This document shows positions 14,613 to 21,744 of a stretch of DNA of 23,542 nucleotides, piece by piece; positions within the stretch are counted from its first letter, which is position 1, and each line of letters starts with the position of its first letter. The notes under the pieces are model-generated. The model made no database searches. It had not been told where the DNA came from and saw only the letters and a list, made by a program, of their open reading frames with translations. A program made the translations under genes and the position numbers. This DNA is from an uncultured Actinomycetes bacterium (GTDB lineage: Bacteria; Actinomycetota; Actinomycetes; Nanopelagicales; Nanopelagicaceae). The stretch spans positions 1 to 23,542 of the forward strand of contig CAIUBS010000034.1 in assembly GCA_903897475.1 (NCBI GenBank). Direction: 5' to 3'.

Positions 14613-15002
14613 TCACCCTGATTTGAGGATAACTGAGCTATATGGAATTGGATCTCCCGTGTGAATTATCCCCAGGCACTGGCCTACTTGAATTTTGAAT
14701 TCGGAGTGGGGGATTTTAGTAGTGGTAATCCCCTGGTGGTGCTTTAGGTAGTTATCAACTGTTGGCTTATCAACCTTTTCGGCAAACTCATTTGCCAGAA
14801 CCAAAGAGGTGATTTGAAGGTGGGGGAGAATCTCATCTAAAACTTGAGGGATGGTTGGCCAACCCATAGTAATTGCAAGTTCAATTGTTTCTACATTTGG
14901 GTAGGTTGGAAATGGACCATCAACTACTGCAATGGAATTTACATGACGAAATCTTGCAAGTAGTGAGGCAAGTTGTGGATGCAAAATTCCATTTTTAATC
15001 AT
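14613..15002 (-). CDS. rbsD: D-ribose pyranase RbsD (RbsD/FucU family mutarotase)
   Basis: A 129-residue protein of the RbsD/FucU family, which converts the beta-pyranose form of ribose to beta-furanose for ribokinase. Visible are MIKNGILHP at the start, catalytic His20 in FRHVNS, Asp28 in AVVDGPFP, and GDPIPYSSVIL near the C-terminus with Tyr121. In many RbsD proteins the residue two after this Tyr is Asn; here it is Ser123. The family GHTD motif has become RHVN. So it is a somewhat divergent member, and FucU-like activity on another sugar cannot be excluded. It lies 10 bases from the ribokinase stop, which supports RbsD, and upstream of frcB. Confidence 0.87.
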   Translation of the reverse strand: MIKNGILHPQLASLLARFRHVNSIAVVDGPFPTYPNVETIELAITMGWPTIPQVLDEILPHLQITSLVLANEFAEKVDKPTVDNYLKHHQGITTTKIPHSEFKIQVGQCLGIIHTGDPIPYSSVILKSG

Positions 15003-15011
15003 GGCTAAAAC

Positions 15012-15926
15012 TTACTGCACCGATGCAAGCATTGACAATATCTCACTGTTAGTTGGCAATGAGGGAACAGCGCCTGCTCTAGTTGCTGCAATCGCACCGC
15101 CTGCTGTGGCAAATTTTAAAGCGTATTCAATGGGAGAGCCATTTGCAATGGCAGTTGCAAATGCACCACAAAATGCATCACCAGCTGCTGTGGTGTCAAT
15201 TGCAGATATTTTAAATGCTGGAGTATAAATATTATTTTGACTATCTAGATATAAACTACCTTGTTCACCAAGTGTGATGATTACCTGTTTAGCCCCCATA
15301 GAACAAAGTTGTTTAGCAACAACTAGAGCTTCATCCTTAATTAATTTTTCAACCTGTTTTCCAATTAAAAATGATGCCTCTGTTTCATTTACGATTAAAT
15401 AATCACAAGCAGAGATAAGCTCCTTACTTAGCTTTTGAATTGGTGCTGGATTTAAGATTGTAATTACTCCGGCTTTGTGAGCATTGATGATAAATTTTTC
15501 AACCTCAGTTATCGGAGTTTCAAGTTGGGAAAGTACAACCTTTGGCTTAGTTGCAATTTCTAAATGTTCTTGTTTGAATTTAACTAACGCATTGGCTCCT
15601 GGAATTATTAAAATTCTATTTTCACCATCTTTTGAGACCTCAATAACGGCAATTCCAGTTTGAACTATTTGTCTAGAAATAAATCTTGAATCAATTTTTT
15701 CATCTAGAAGTACCTGGTTTAAAAAATCACCTTCACTATCTTGCCCAAGGCAACCAACCATCAGAACTTTAGATCCAGATCTGCTGGCAGCAATCGCTTG
15801 ATTTAATCCTTTACCCCCTGGAAAACGTAATAATTTTTCACCGGTTACAGTTTGACCAAGAGTAGGCAAGTTATCAGCATAAGCCACTAAATCAAGATTC
15901 AAACTTCCAAATACTAGAACTGTCAT
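15012..15926 (-). CDS. rbsK: Ribokinase RbsK (PfkB family)
   Basis: A 304-residue kinase that phosphorylates D-ribose at C5 with ATP. Signature 1 is FPGGKGLNQAIAASRSG (36-51 region). Others are the QLETP segment with Glu135, ILNPAP (158-162), IVNETEA, and signature 2 DTTAAGDAFCGAF (244-256) with catalytic Asp250, then AATRAGAVPSLP. The length and motif set match true ribokinase rather than IolC or fructokinase. The ATG at 15924-15926 has no free Shine-Dalgarno. TAGGCT lies exactly six bases upstream, so the gene probably has its own leaderless promoter in the 98-bp gap after xylB. Confidence 0.93.
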   Translation of the reverse strand: MTVLVFGSLNLDLVAYADNLPTLGQTVTGEKLLRFPGGKGLNQAIAASRSGSKVLMVGCLGQDSEGDFLNQVLLDEKIDSRFISRQIVQTGIAVIEVSKDGENRILIIPGANALVKFKQEHLEIATKPKVVLSQLETPITEVEKFIINAHKAGVITILNPAPIQKLSKELISACDYLIVNETEASFLIGKQVEKLIKDEALVVAKQLCSMGAKQVIITLGEQGSLYLDSQNNIYTPAFKISAIDTTAAGDAFCGAFATAIANGSPIEYALKFATAGGAIAATRAGAVPSLPTNSEILSMLASVQ

Positions 15927-15952
15927 AACCTAAGCCTATTGCAAAATAGGCA
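15927..15952 (-). promoter_or_regulatory. rbsK leaderless promoter with overlapping palindromic operator
   Basis: On the minus strand a perfect palindrome GCCTATTTTGCAATAGGC (15934-15951; 7-bp arms, four-base centre) ends in TAGGCT (complement of 15933-15938). Six bases later comes the rbsK ATG. This is the same TANNNT-N6-start geometry as four other genes here. The palindrome lies between the presumed -35 and -10, the usual place for a repressor site. As RNA it could also fold and bury AGG near the start, but the frcB copy sits 45 bases from its start, so DNA binding explains both better. Confidence 0.6.
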
Positions 15953-15959
15953 TTGTTGA

Positions 15960-15982
15960 AATATTCAGCATTTCAACGATTT
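15960..15982. repeat. Inverted repeat upstream of the rbsK promoter
   Basis: Within 15955-15980 the plus strand carries GTTGAAAT, a seven-base spacer attcagc, and ATTTCAAC: perfect 8-bp arms. It lies just upstream of the rbsK operator palindrome and overlaps its presumed -35 region. It may be a second protein-binding site or a weak terminator for xylB, but no U-run follows in the xylB direction. Coordinates are good to about five bases. Confidence 0.4.
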
Positions 15983-16024
15983 TTTGCTTCTATGATTTTT
16001 AGATTCAGACTTAATTGGATTTAA

Positions 16025-17440
16025 TTAAAAATTAATACTGTCAATAGAAGTAGAGTTAGATTTAAGTATGCGATGTTGATCTAAAACATTTTCAGAGTGT
16101 TTTTCAAAGGAGGTAATTACATTAGGAATCTTCCAATCAACTAGCTCACCTAGTAATGCCCAAGCAGCTTGCCTAGCCGCACCATCTGCGACTAACTCCA
16201 TTGGCGGAAAAGTCATTACCTCTCTACCTAATATTGCCGATGCAATTGGGCCAACGCCAGGATTTTTTGCAGCGCCACCAATAATCATTACTCGTTCAAT
16301 TTTTGCTCCACTACTTTTTAATGTTTCAAAGGAGTCAATCAAGCTACATAAAATTGCCTCAATTGCACATCTAGCAATATTTTCTGGGGTTAAATTGCTG
16401 TTAGTAATTCCGGCAAGTAAACCTTTGGCATTTGGGCGATTTGGTGTTCGCTCACCTTCAAAATATGGAAGCATTGTTAATCCCTGTGCACCAGGTTTTG
16501 CCTTCAATGCTAAGTGCCCAATTTCATCGTGGCTTTTGCCCAATAATTTAGAAACAACATCTAAAACTCTTGCTGCATTTAAGGTACAGACCAATGGCAA
16601 ATATCTACCAGTTAAATCTGCAAAACCAGCAACCGCACCCGTTGAATCCGCTGTTGGAGTATCTGATACAAAAAAAGCTGTACCACTAGTACCAAGTGAG
16701 ATGATTAAATCTCCACTTTTAGCGCCTAAACCAAAACCAGCAGCTGCGTTATCACCAGCGCCTGCTGCAATTGGAATGCCATCTTTAGTTTCACCAGCAA
16801 ATTGATCAAACTTTGCAATCTTTGGTAGGTATATCTCACGATTATCTTTTAATGCAATCGCCAATAGATCTCTACGATATTGATTAGTTACTGCAGAAAA
16901 GTATCCAGTTCCAGAGGCATCACTTCTATCGGTAAATAATTTGTTAAAATCTTTCCCACCCTGCAATTGCCAAGAGATCCAGTCATGGGGAAGTGCAATT
17001 GCGGCTAATCGCTTACTATTCTCACTCTCATTTTCAGCAAGCCATCTGACCTTAGAGATAGTAAATGAGGCAACTAATATCGAACCAATAGCCTTTGCAG
17101 TCTCAGCCGGACCGCCAAACTCTTGATTTAAATCTGCAGCAGCTTTTGCTGAGCGCAGATCATTCCAAAGTAAGGCAGGCCTAATGACATTGGCATCTTC
17201 ATCTATGGCGACAAAACCATGTTGTTGACCAGCTACTGAAATTGCGGCCACATCATTTAATCCACCAGCTGCCTCAATGGCTTTATCTAAAGCGCTTAAC
17301 CAGTAGGCAGGATCTACCTCAGTGCCATCAGGGTGAGCAGCTTTTCCTTCACGCACTAATTTTCCAGTTAGCACATCCTTAATTACTACCTTTACGGATT
17401 GGGTAGATGAGTCGATACCTGCAACTAATTTATTACTCAC
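16025..17440 (-). CDS. xylB: Xylulokinase XylB (FGGY family)
   Basis: A 471-residue sugar kinase that phosphorylates D-xylulose to xylulose 5-phosphate. N-terminal phosphate loop GIDSSTQSVK (8-17), GQQHG (71-75) and LLWNDLR (91-96) are typical of xylulokinases. The catalytic base is Asp230 in AGAGDNAAAGFG, followed by ISLGTSGT (247-254) and VMIIGGAAKNPG in the C-terminal ATPase domain. It is slightly shorter than the usual 480-500. It starts with GTG 20 bases after the ABM gene stop. No xylose isomerase is in the window; xylulose could come from xylA elsewhere, or the kinase may use a related ketopentose. Confidence 0.92.
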   Translation of the reverse strand: MSNKLVAGIDSSTQSVKVVIKDVLTGKLVREGKAAHPDGTEVDPAYWLSALDKAIEAAGGLNDVAAISVAGQQHGFVAIDEDANVIRPALLWNDLRSAKAAADLNQEFGGPAETAKAIGSILVASFTISKVRWLAENESENSKRLAAIALPHDWISWQLQGGKDFNKLFTDRSDASGTGYFSAVTNQYRRDLLAIALKDNREIYLPKIAKFDQFAGETKDGIPIAAGAGDNAAAGFGLGAKSGDLIISLGTSGTAFFVSDTPTADSTGAVAGFADLTGRYLPLVCTLNAARVLDVVSKLLGKSHDEIGHLALKAKPGAQGLTMLPYFEGERTPNRPNAKGLLAGITNSNLTPENIARCAIEAILCSLIDSFETLKSSGAKIERVMIIGGAAKNPGVGPIASAILGREVMTFPPMELVADGAARQAAWALLGELVDWKIPNVITSFEKHSENVLDQHRILKSNSTSIDSINF

Positions 17441-17460
17441 GGTTACTTAATTACTCCCAA

Positions 17461-17757
17461 TTAGATTTGTACAGGATTTAAAAATGTTAACTCAGTTGGC
17501 TTTCTAAAGTACTTCTTATCAATACTATTTATATGCTTCACGTGAGGGGTTTGCATATGATCATCCCATTGAGCCTTACTTGACCACTTTTCCATCATTA
17601 CCCAAGTATTGCTATTTTCTTGGGCCACTAAGTCATACATCTCACAACCTGATTCCTTATAAGCCTCACTAACTAGGTGTGCAAACTCTTTTTTTAAGAA
17701 ATCTATATGCTCAGTTGCTGGATAGATGGTGGCTATTAGATAAAGAGGAGTACTCAT
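17461..17757 (-). CDS. Small ABM-domain protein (putative quinol monooxygenase-like)
   Basis: A 98-residue ferredoxin-like alpha/beta protein of the antibiotic-biosynthesis-monooxygenase (YgiN-like) type. It has the usual order: a strand LYLIATIYPA, a helix DFLKKEFAHLVSEAYKESGC, then YDLVAQENSNTWVMMEKW and the helix SKAQWDDHMQTPHVKHI. Members are cofactor-free oxygenases, heme-degrading enzymes or structural dimers, and sequence alone does not tell which. It is the first gene of the xylB transcript, with a good Shine-Dalgarno (GAAAGG, six bases before ATG). A link to sugar metabolism is known only from position; similar small proteins often accompany sugar genes in operons. Confidence 0.75.
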   Translation of the reverse strand: MSTPLYLIATIYPATEHIDFLKKEFAHLVSEAYKESGCEMYDLVAQENSNTWVMMEKWSSKAQWDDHMQTPHVKHINSIDKKYFRKPTELTFLNPVQI

Positions 17758-17771
17758 AGAAAACCTTTCAA

Positions 17772-17798
17772 ATTATCTGGTATGTTATAAAAATACCA
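17772..17798 (-). promoter_or_regulatory. Promoter of the ABM-xylB transcript with an inverted repeat
   Basis: GATAAT (complement of 17772-17777) is a good -10 element. Directly upstream lies a perfect inverted repeat TGGTAT, nine bases, ATACCA (17778-17783 and 17793-17798), filling the space to the -35 region. This differs from the rbsK/frcB palindrome, so a different regulator would bind here. No strong -35 hexamer is seen. Confidence 0.5.
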
Positions 17799-17826
17799 TG
17801 AATCTACTGATTGGGTAATGGCTTAT

Positions 17827-19743
17827 TTAAATTAAGTTACTAAAGTCAACACTTGCAAACCAATCTAATGCCTGAGGATTGGCAAGCCCATCTATATTTC
17901 TAACCTTTCTACCATTTATAAGATCAGCAACTGCTATCTCTACTAACTTATTGCTCTTAGTTCTAGGTAATTCAGGGGCCTGAATAATCAAATCGGGTAC
18001 ATGTCGTGGGCTTGCTTTGCCTCTTAATTCAGACTTTATTTGATTTATTAATTCAATAGTTAGGCTTTGATTAACGGCTAAAGTTACAAAGAGAATTATT
18101 TTTGAATCACTACCCACTTCCTTTGCTACCGCAAGAGACTCTAGAATCTCTGGAAGTTGTTCAACTACCCGGTATATCTCTGATGTGCCAATTCTTACTC
18201 CCTTGGCATTTAATGTGGCATCACTTCGCCCAAAGATTACAAAGCCACCGTTACTACTTTTTGTTGCAAAATCACCATGTGTCCAAACACCTTTAAACCT
18301 AGAAAAGTATGAGCGTTTATAATTTATATTGTTATCATCATTCCAAAAGCCAAGTGGCATAGATGGAAATGGTTTAGTACAAACTAACTCTCCCTTTTGA
18401 TCAACTTGAGTAGGAAGACCATTTTCATCAAAGATTTCAACTGCTAATCCCAAACAGGCACCTTGAATTTCACCGGCGAAAACTGGAAGAGATGGAACTG
18501 CAGAAACAAAGCAACCACATATATCAGTGCCCCCAGAGATCGAAGCTAAGTGAATATCAGATTTGATATTTTGATAAATATATTCAAAGCTCTCAGGCGA
18601 TAGCACAGAGCCAGTTGAGATAAGTGTCTTTAACTTTCTAAATGGATAATTTCCGATTGCTTTAATACTTGAGCTTTTTAGTAAGTCAATGTACTTTGCC
18701 GAAACTCCTAATCGAGTGCAGTTTTCACTCTCTGCTATCTCCAATAACCTTTCTATCTTTGAATATGTGGGACTACCCTCATAAAGCACAATACTAGACT
18801 TACTTGCAAGGCAGTAGAGCAACCAATTCCACATCATCCAGCCACAGGTAGTGTAAAAAAAGATTTTATCTTCACTGCTTAAATCAAAGTTAAACAAGTG
18901 CTCAGCTTTTAATTTTAATAAAATTCCAGCTGCGCTATGAATTATGCACTTAGGCTTTCCAGTGGTTCCACTTGAAAATAAGATAAATCCTGGGTGATCA
19001 AATGAAAATCTTTTAAACTCTAACGGTAAGTTTTTAAACTCACTCTTCCAATCATCCCAGTTGGTGTATTCACTTGGATTTGAATCAATCAAAATCACTC
19101 GCTTTAAGGTAGGAAGTCCTGATTTGATTTTGGCTAATTCACCTAGGCAGCTAAAGTTTTTTCCGTTGTATTGATAATTACTGCTAGCTAGTAAAAGTAC
19201 TGGTTCAATTTGTGCAAACCTATCAAGTACTGCAGGTGCGGCAAAATCTGGTGATGCCGTGCTCACTATGGCGCCAATAGATAATGCTGCAATTGAATAA
19301 ATAATTACTTGACTTAGATTAGGTGCCCAAGCGACAACCCGATCACCAGGTTGCACACCATCATTTAACATAGCCTTTGCGCATGCGCTAACTTCAACTC
19401 TTAATTGAGCCCAGGAGATCTCAACCTTTGTCCCATTTTCTAGAATACTGGTAATGACAATTTCATCATTTAGATTATTTGATATTAGATTTTCTGCAAC
19501 ATTTAAGCGGGCATTTGGAAAAAATTTAGCCTCAAGAAAATCATTTGATTCTAAATATGATGCATCACCAATATCTCCTTTGATCTCTGTTAGGTGCCAA
19601 ACCTTGGTCCAAAACGCATCTAAGTTATTGATACTCCACTGATGAAGAGAGCTGTAGTCCTTTAAATTTAATTCATTAATTAGATTAATCACTGAACAAT
19701 TTGCAACATTTTTGGGCTCTGGTTGCCAAAGCCTTTTACTCAT
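17827..19743 (-). CDS. aacS: Acetoacetyl-CoA synthetase AacS
   Basis: A 638-residue acyl-adenylating enzyme that makes acetoacetyl-CoA from acetoacetate, ATP and CoA. The N-terminal ACS-type cap (FWTKVWH, around 44-50) and FFPNARLNVAENLI (74-87) are typical of AacS. The P-loop FSSGTTGKPK is at 256-265, TTCGWMMWNW follows, then SGGTDICGCF and the hinge/A8 motif GRSDATLNAKGVRIGTSEIYR region. The C-terminal catalytic lysine is Lys599 in RTKSNK, where SGK is usual. The length matches AacS (about 640-660). It probably lets the cell use ketone bodies or salvage acetoacetate. The ATG has TAAGAT exactly six bases upstream, so it likely has a leaderless promoter rather than reading through from the P450 gene. 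Confidence 0.94.
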   Translation of the reverse strand: MSKRLWQPEPKNVANCSVINLINELNLKDYSSLHQWSINNLDAFWTKVWHLTEIKGDIGDASYLESNDFLEAKFFPNARLNVAENLISNNLNDEIVITSILENGTKVEISWAQLRVEVSACAKAMLNDGVQPGDRVVAWAPNLSQVIIYSIAALSIGAIVSTASPDFAAPAVLDRFAQIEPVLLLASSNYQYNGKNFSCLGELAKIKSGLPTLKRVILIDSNPSEYTNWDDWKSEFKNLPLEFKRFSFDHPGFILFSSGTTGKPKCIIHSAAGILLKLKAEHLFNFDLSSEDKIFFYTTCGWMMWNWLLYCLASKSSIVLYEGSPTYSKIERLLEIAESENCTRLGVSAKYIDLLKSSSIKAIGNYPFRKLKTLISTGSVLSPESFEYIYQNIKSDIHLASISGGTDICGCFVSAVPSLPVFAGEIQGACLGLAVEIFDENGLPTQVDQKGELVCTKPFPSMPLGFWNDDNNINYKRSYFSRFKGVWTHGDFATKSSNGGFVIFGRSDATLNAKGVRIGTSEIYRVVEQLPEILESLAVAKEVGSDSKIILFVTLAVNQSLTIELINQIKSELRGKASPRHVPDLIIQAPELPRTKSNKLVEIAVADLINGRKVRNIDGLANPQALDWFASVDFSNLI

Positions 19744-19865
19744 GTATTAATCTTACTAATCTCATTTACTTTGGGTAAATAGGAAGAAAAGTTGGGTAGA
19801 TAAAAATCTAACAATTCCTTGGGAATACTACTTTGCGGTTAAAAACTTTTATTTATGACAATTAG
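19744..19865 (-). promoter_or_regulatory. aacS promoter and P450-aacS intergenic region
   Basis: TAAGAT (complement of 19750-19755) followed by six bases and the aacS ATG fits a leaderless promoter. Upstream, ATTTAC and GTAAAT (19764-19769, 19775-19780) form an inverted repeat across the presumed -35. Two smaller hairpins (TAGAT-AAAA-ATCTA near 19797-19810 and ATTCC-TTG-GGAAT near 19814-19826) lie further up. None has the strong stem plus U-run of a clear terminator for the P450 gene. Confidence 0.45.
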
Positions 19866-21050
19866 TTATGGAACTGAAAAGGTTATTGGTAGCTTGGTCG
19901 GACCTGTATTGCCACTATCTGGCAAGTAGGTAGCGCCTGGGGCAATTTGCATATTTGGCAATCTTTTTGAGAGAGCTTTAAACGCCTCTTTCATATCTAG
20001 GCGAGCAACATAGTGACCGATGCAGTGGTGCATCCCACCACCAAAACCAAAGTGTGGAGCGCGCTCAGCGGTAATATCAAATTCCAAATTCTCAAATTTT
20101 CTAGGATCACTACCTGCTGGGATGGTTAAAAGATGAATTGTAGTGCCAGCCTTAATTTCCAAATCTTTGTAAATTATGTCAACTGACGCCTCTCTTGAAA
20201 CCCAGGTGATTGTTGGATTAAATCTCATCACCTCTTCAACTGCAGCCCTTGCTAACTCTGGATTTTCACCCAGTAATTTCCATTGCGATGGGTACTTTGA
20301 AAAAGTTTGCATTCCTAACCCAATTTGATTTCTAGTGGTATCAAAGCCAGCAAAGATTAGTAGCGATACTAAGGATAAAAGTTCTTCATCGGTAATTTTA
20401 TTATCATCTACACTGGCTTTAACTAAAGTACCAACAAAATCATCACGATCAGTACCACGCCTACTTTCAATTAATCTTTTAGATATATCTAAAATTCCAA
20501 GTAGTCCCTCTTCAATTACAGGCAAATCCTCCTTAATAGTGACACTAAATACATAACCTAACTTCGTCGCAAAATCTGCCACCTGTGGCCAGAGGTCCTT
20601 ATCTAAACCTAGTAGGCCGGTAATGACCCGAGCTGAAAATGGTTCAGCAAACTCACTCATAAATTCACATGAGCCCTTACTTTGAAAATTATCAATTAAC
20701 TCATTTGCCAGCTGAGCAAAGAAAGTTGCAAGCGGTTCAATAGTTTTAGGGGAAAATGCAGGACCTGCAAGTCGACGTAATCGAAGGTGATCCTCTCCTT
20801 CAACGCTTAGTAACATTGATTGCCACCAGGTAGCTAGTGGGCCTGATGTTATTCCATAATGAGATGGCCACCTTCTAGTGCCTTGATAAAGCCGTTTATC
20901 TTTTAATAAAGTGTTTGCATCCTCATACCTTAAAATTGCAATTCCAAATGGCGTAGTGGCATACCAGTTGTTCTCTCTGGCTTGCATTACTTGGGCAGAT
21001 CTAATTGAAAAACCAACTTCATTAAAATCTAAAAAAGTAGCTTTACTCAT
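19866..21050 (-). CDS. Cytochrome P450
   Basis: A 394-residue soluble bacterial P450 monooxygenase. The heme-binding loop is FGFGGGMHHCIG with thiolate Cys343. The I-helix oxygen-activation motif is AGFDTT (234-239), ExxR is Glu273-Arg276, and the C-helix heme contacts are His88 and Arg92 in HLRLRR. There is no membrane anchor. It needs a ferredoxin and reductase, neither of which is in the window. The substrate cannot be read from sequence; bacterial P450s of this size oxidise terpenoids, fatty acids, steroids or natural products. It begins 10 bases after the DUF2975-like gene and is probably cotranscribed with it. No biosynthetic cluster surrounds it. Confidence 0.95.
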   Translation of the reverse strand: MSKATFLDFNEVGFSIRSAQVMQARENNWYATTPFGIAILRYEDANTLLKDKRLYQGTRRWPSHYGITSGPLATWWQSMLLSVEGEDHLRLRRLAGPAFSPKTIEPLATFFAQLANELIDNFQSKGSCEFMSEFAEPFSARVITGLLGLDKDLWPQVADFATKLGYVFSVTIKEDLPVIEEGLLGILDISKRLIESRRGTDRDDFVGTLVKASVDDNKITDEELLSLVSLLIFAGFDTTRNQIGLGMQTFSKYPSQWKLLGENPELARAAVEEVMRFNPTITWVSREASVDIIYKDLEIKAGTTIHLLTIPAGSDPRKFENLEFDITAERAPHFGFGGGMHHCIGHYVARLDMKEAFKALSKRLPNMQIAPGATYLPDSGNTGPTKLPITFSVP

Positions 21051-21060
21051 ATGGAACTTT

Positions 21061-21516
21061 CTACACTACCTTCTTTAATAAAAATGATTTGCGAAGCAAC
21101 TTACGGTAAGCAAGGTATAGCATTAAAACTATAGTCACACCAGATTGAATTACCGTAATTACAACTGGTAATCCAGGATCATCAGAATTTATTAGGAGTA
21201 TGACAAGTGCAATTGCAATCACCGCCCAGATAAAGCTGAGTGCGCCTATTGAAAGATTTACATACCTCAATCGGGCGCTCAAATGACCATTTGTAAATAA
21301 ATTTGATATTAACTTCCACATACAAATTACGCAGATTTGGACCGCTAAAATTATTAAAAATGTGAGTGCTGTTAGTGGCCAGCGCAGGTGGGCATTTTCA
21401 GGTTCTTGCTCTGCCATGTATCGAAATTGGCCTGGAAAAGAAAGGAATTGGAGCATAAGTAATAAGCAGAAAAAAGCAAACATTGAATATTTGATTAAAT
21501 TTTCAACTTTAAACAT
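21061..21516 (-). CDS. Four-helix membrane protein, DUF2975-like
   Basis: A 151-residue protein with four hydrophobic helices at about residues 8-29, 47-69, 88-109 and 114-137, with the NGHLSARLRYVN loop between helices 2 and 3 and a basic C-terminus. This pattern and size resemble DUF2975 membrane proteins of unknown function. The annotated ATG (21514-21516) begins one base after the tRNA discriminator base, so no separate leader or Shine-Dalgarno is possible there. The only other in-frame ATG is codon 12 (21481-21483), which would cut into helix 1. Either the mRNA is leaderless after tRNA processing or it starts from a promoter within the tRNA gene. It precedes the P450 by 10 bases. Confidence 0.75.
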   Translation of the reverse strand: MFKVENLIKYSMFAFFCLLLMLQFLSFPGQFRYMAEQEPENAHLRWPLTALTFLIILAVQICVICMWKLISNLFTNGHLSARLRYVNLSIGALSFIWAVIAIALVILLINSDDPGLPVVITVIQSGVTIVLMLYLAYRKLLRKSFLLKKVV

Positions 21517-21517
21517 G

Positions 21518-21591
21518 TGGGGCGGGTAGGGCTCGAACCTACGACGACCGGATTATGAGTCCGGGGCTCTAACCAACTGAGCTACCGCCCC
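21518..21591 (-). tRNA. tRNA with anticodon CAU, probably elongator tRNA-Met
   Basis: A full cloverleaf reads on the minus strand. The acceptor is GGGGCGG/CCGCCCC, the D arm GCTCAGTTGGTTAGAGC, the anticodon stem CCGGA/TCCGG around loop CTCATAA (anticodon CAT), the T stem GTAGG/CCTAC with TTCGAGC, and the discriminator A at 21518. CCA is not encoded. The paired acceptor start excludes initiator Met. Isoleucine tRNA (CAU, lysidine-modified) cannot be ruled out by eye, but the overall form is closer to elongator Met. Confidence 0.93.
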
Positions 21592-21605
21592 CAAGCTTTT
21601 TACGG

Positions 21606-21633
21606 AGTATAACTAGTTTAATATACATTTGAA
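21606..21633 (-). promoter_or_regulatory. Promoter of the tRNA gene
   Basis: TATACT (complement of 21606-21611) lies 14 bases before the tRNA 5' end and is close to the -10 consensus. TTCAAA (complement of 21628-21633) is 16 bases upstream and could serve as -35. Just upstream again is a near-palindrome, TTTGCCTAA-T-TTAGGGAAA (21635-21653). The rest of the 153-bp gap between the tRNA and the kinase gene shows no gene. Confidence 0.55.
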
Positions 21634-21744
21634 TTTTGCCTAATTTAGGGAAATTTACTCTTATTTACTAGTTCTATAAGACAAATTTGAAACAGATTTT
21701 TCTCCTAATACGTCCTAAATCATCACTAAAATATATAGAACTAT

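Noticed and set aside
15001..15228. Short plus-strand frame overlapping the rbsD start and rbsK end
   Set aside because: It mirrors ribokinase coding sequence and has no family resemblance.
21518..21591. Initiator tRNA-Met
   Set aside because: The first acceptor pair is a normal G-C pair, whereas bacterial initiator tRNA has an unpaired C1-A72 type end, and the anticodon stem lacks three consecutive G-C pairs next to the loop.
21635..21653. Near-palindrome TTTGCCTAA-T-TTAGGGAAA upstream of the tRNA as a regulatory site
   Set aside because: The one-base centre prevents an RNA hairpin, and one copy in AT-rich DNA is not enough to claim an operator; it is mentioned only in the promoter entry.
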